NCBI GenBank assembly: GCA_902491415.1
Contig: CABUHP010000099.1
Span: 1 to 6,634 of the forward strand
DNA length: 6,634 bases
Direction: 5' to 3'
DNA from: an uncultured Collinsella sp.
GTDB taxonomy: Bacteria > Actinomycetota > Coriobacteriia > Coriobacteriales > Coriobacteriaceae
Position numbers and translations under genes: made by a program. Shown one piece after another: positions 6,386-6,634 of this stretch. Every line of letters starts with the position of its first letter. Positions within the stretch are counted from its first letter, which is position 1. Under the pieces are notes generated by a model that saw nothing but the letters and a program-made list of their open reading frames with translations, had not been told where the DNA came from and did not search any database.

Positions 6386-6416
6386 AAAAACAAAGCAGGC
6401 TCGAAGGCCTGCTTTG
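6386..6416 (-). terminator. hairpin with T run between the two serine tRNAs
   Basis: CAAAGCAGGC (6391-6400) and GCCTGCTTTG (6407-6416) are perfect 10-base arms over a six-base loop. On the minus strand the stem is followed by TTTTT (6390-6386), the form of an intrinsic terminator. Only nine bases then remain before the 5' end of tRNA-Ser(CGA), with no promoter-like boxes, so readthrough or processing must supply the second tRNA. Confidence 0.8.
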
Positions 6417-6424
6417 GAATTAAC

Positions 6425-6515
6425 TGGCGGAGAGTCAGGGATTTGAACCCTGGAGACGCTTTTGACGCCTACACGATTTCCAATCGTGCTCCTTCGGCCA
6501 CTCGGACAACTCTCC
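6425..6515 (-). tRNA. tRNA-Ser(GGA)
   Basis: This 91-base class II tRNA has the acceptor GGAGAGT (from 6515 downwards) fully paired with ACTCTCC. The anticodon stem is CACGA/TCGTG with loop TTGGAAA and GGA at 6481-6479. It has a long variable arm, T loop TTCAAAT, discriminator G and encoded CCA (6427-6425). It reads UCC and UCU codons and is the promoter-proximal gene of the serine tRNA pair. Confidence 0.97.
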
Positions 6516-6531
6516 GTTAAATGCGAAAGTC

Positions 6532-6560
6532 AGTATACACGAGGAATCGAAAAGTGCAAA
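6532..6560 (-). promoter_or_regulatory. vegetative promoter of the serine tRNA unit
   Basis: Reading the minus strand, TTTGCA (complement of 6555-6560) and TATACT (complement of 6532-6537) are 17 bases apart, matching the -35 box at four of six and the -10 box at five of six positions. Transcription would begin near 6525, about ten bases ahead of the tRNA-Ser(GGA) 5' end. The rest, 6561-6634, is AT-rich in part and shows no gene. Confidence 0.75.
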
Positions 6561-6634
6561 CAGAAAACTTGGCATTTTTTAAAGCGCTCGCTCCGCACCC
6601 GTATCCGGCATGTGCCAGATGAGTACTAAAAAAG

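Noticed and set aside
6314..6520. 68-residue plus-strand ORF (contains RVRDLNPG and SNRAPSATRT)
   Set aside because: It is antisense to the two serine tRNAs and has the typical false-protein motifs from tRNA complements.

Overview
The window looks like a chromosomal segment from a GC-rich actinobacterium, most likely a gut Coriobacteriia member of the Collinsella type. The reasons are the high GC, the strong C/G bias at third codon positions in the typA gene, the tRNA genes with encoded CCA ends, and repeats built on a GGGGACAGG core, which I associate from memory with that group. The assignment is an inference; no ribosomal RNA or other taxonomic marker is present.

Layout. Bases 1-322 (+) are a tRNA block: the 3' part of a tRNA-Ile(GAT), a strong hairpin, tRNA-Ala(TGC), a second tRNA-Ile(GAT) and an intrinsic terminator. 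Bases 464-1831 (+) hold three closely spaced genes, each with its own Shine-Dalgarno and with 30-base gaps. They encode a bifunctional-nuclease (BFN/DUF151) domain protein, a small two-span membrane protein and an acidic soluble protein I do not recognise. Bases 1949-3787 (+) encode the ribosome-associated GTPase TypA/BipA. This is followed by a bidirectional terminator and a compact repeat with three mutually competing palindromes (3850-3909).

On the minus strand, 3917-5062 encodes an exported protein with a bactofilin-like beta-helical segment followed by a membrane domain. Its start is preceded by a perfect 9-base inverted repeat touching the Shine-Dalgarno. Bases 5169-5858 (-) encode a TRIC/UPF0126-family membrane protein that appears to start with TTG. 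Bases 6286-6515 (-) carry tRNA-Ser(CGA) and tRNA-Ser(GGA), with a recognisable promoter at 6532-6560 and a hairpin behind each tRNA.

The unusual part is 5929-6311. It holds a 67-base near-perfect palindrome whose two arms each present GGAGG plus an ATG, opening two 18-codon reading frames on opposite strands with stops at exactly symmetric positions. Next comes a 140-base stretch with tRNA-Ser-like 5' and 3' ends, but with three tight hairpins where the D arm, anticodon arm and variable arm should be. Its last 25 bases are an exact inverted copy of the 3' end of the neighbouring tRNA-Ser(CGA).

Functionally most of the window is housekeeping: tRNA supply, TypA-dependent ribosome function, and membrane and envelope proteins. 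The candidates for something undescribed are the 5929-6222 structured island and, more modestly, the palindrome cluster downstream of typA.
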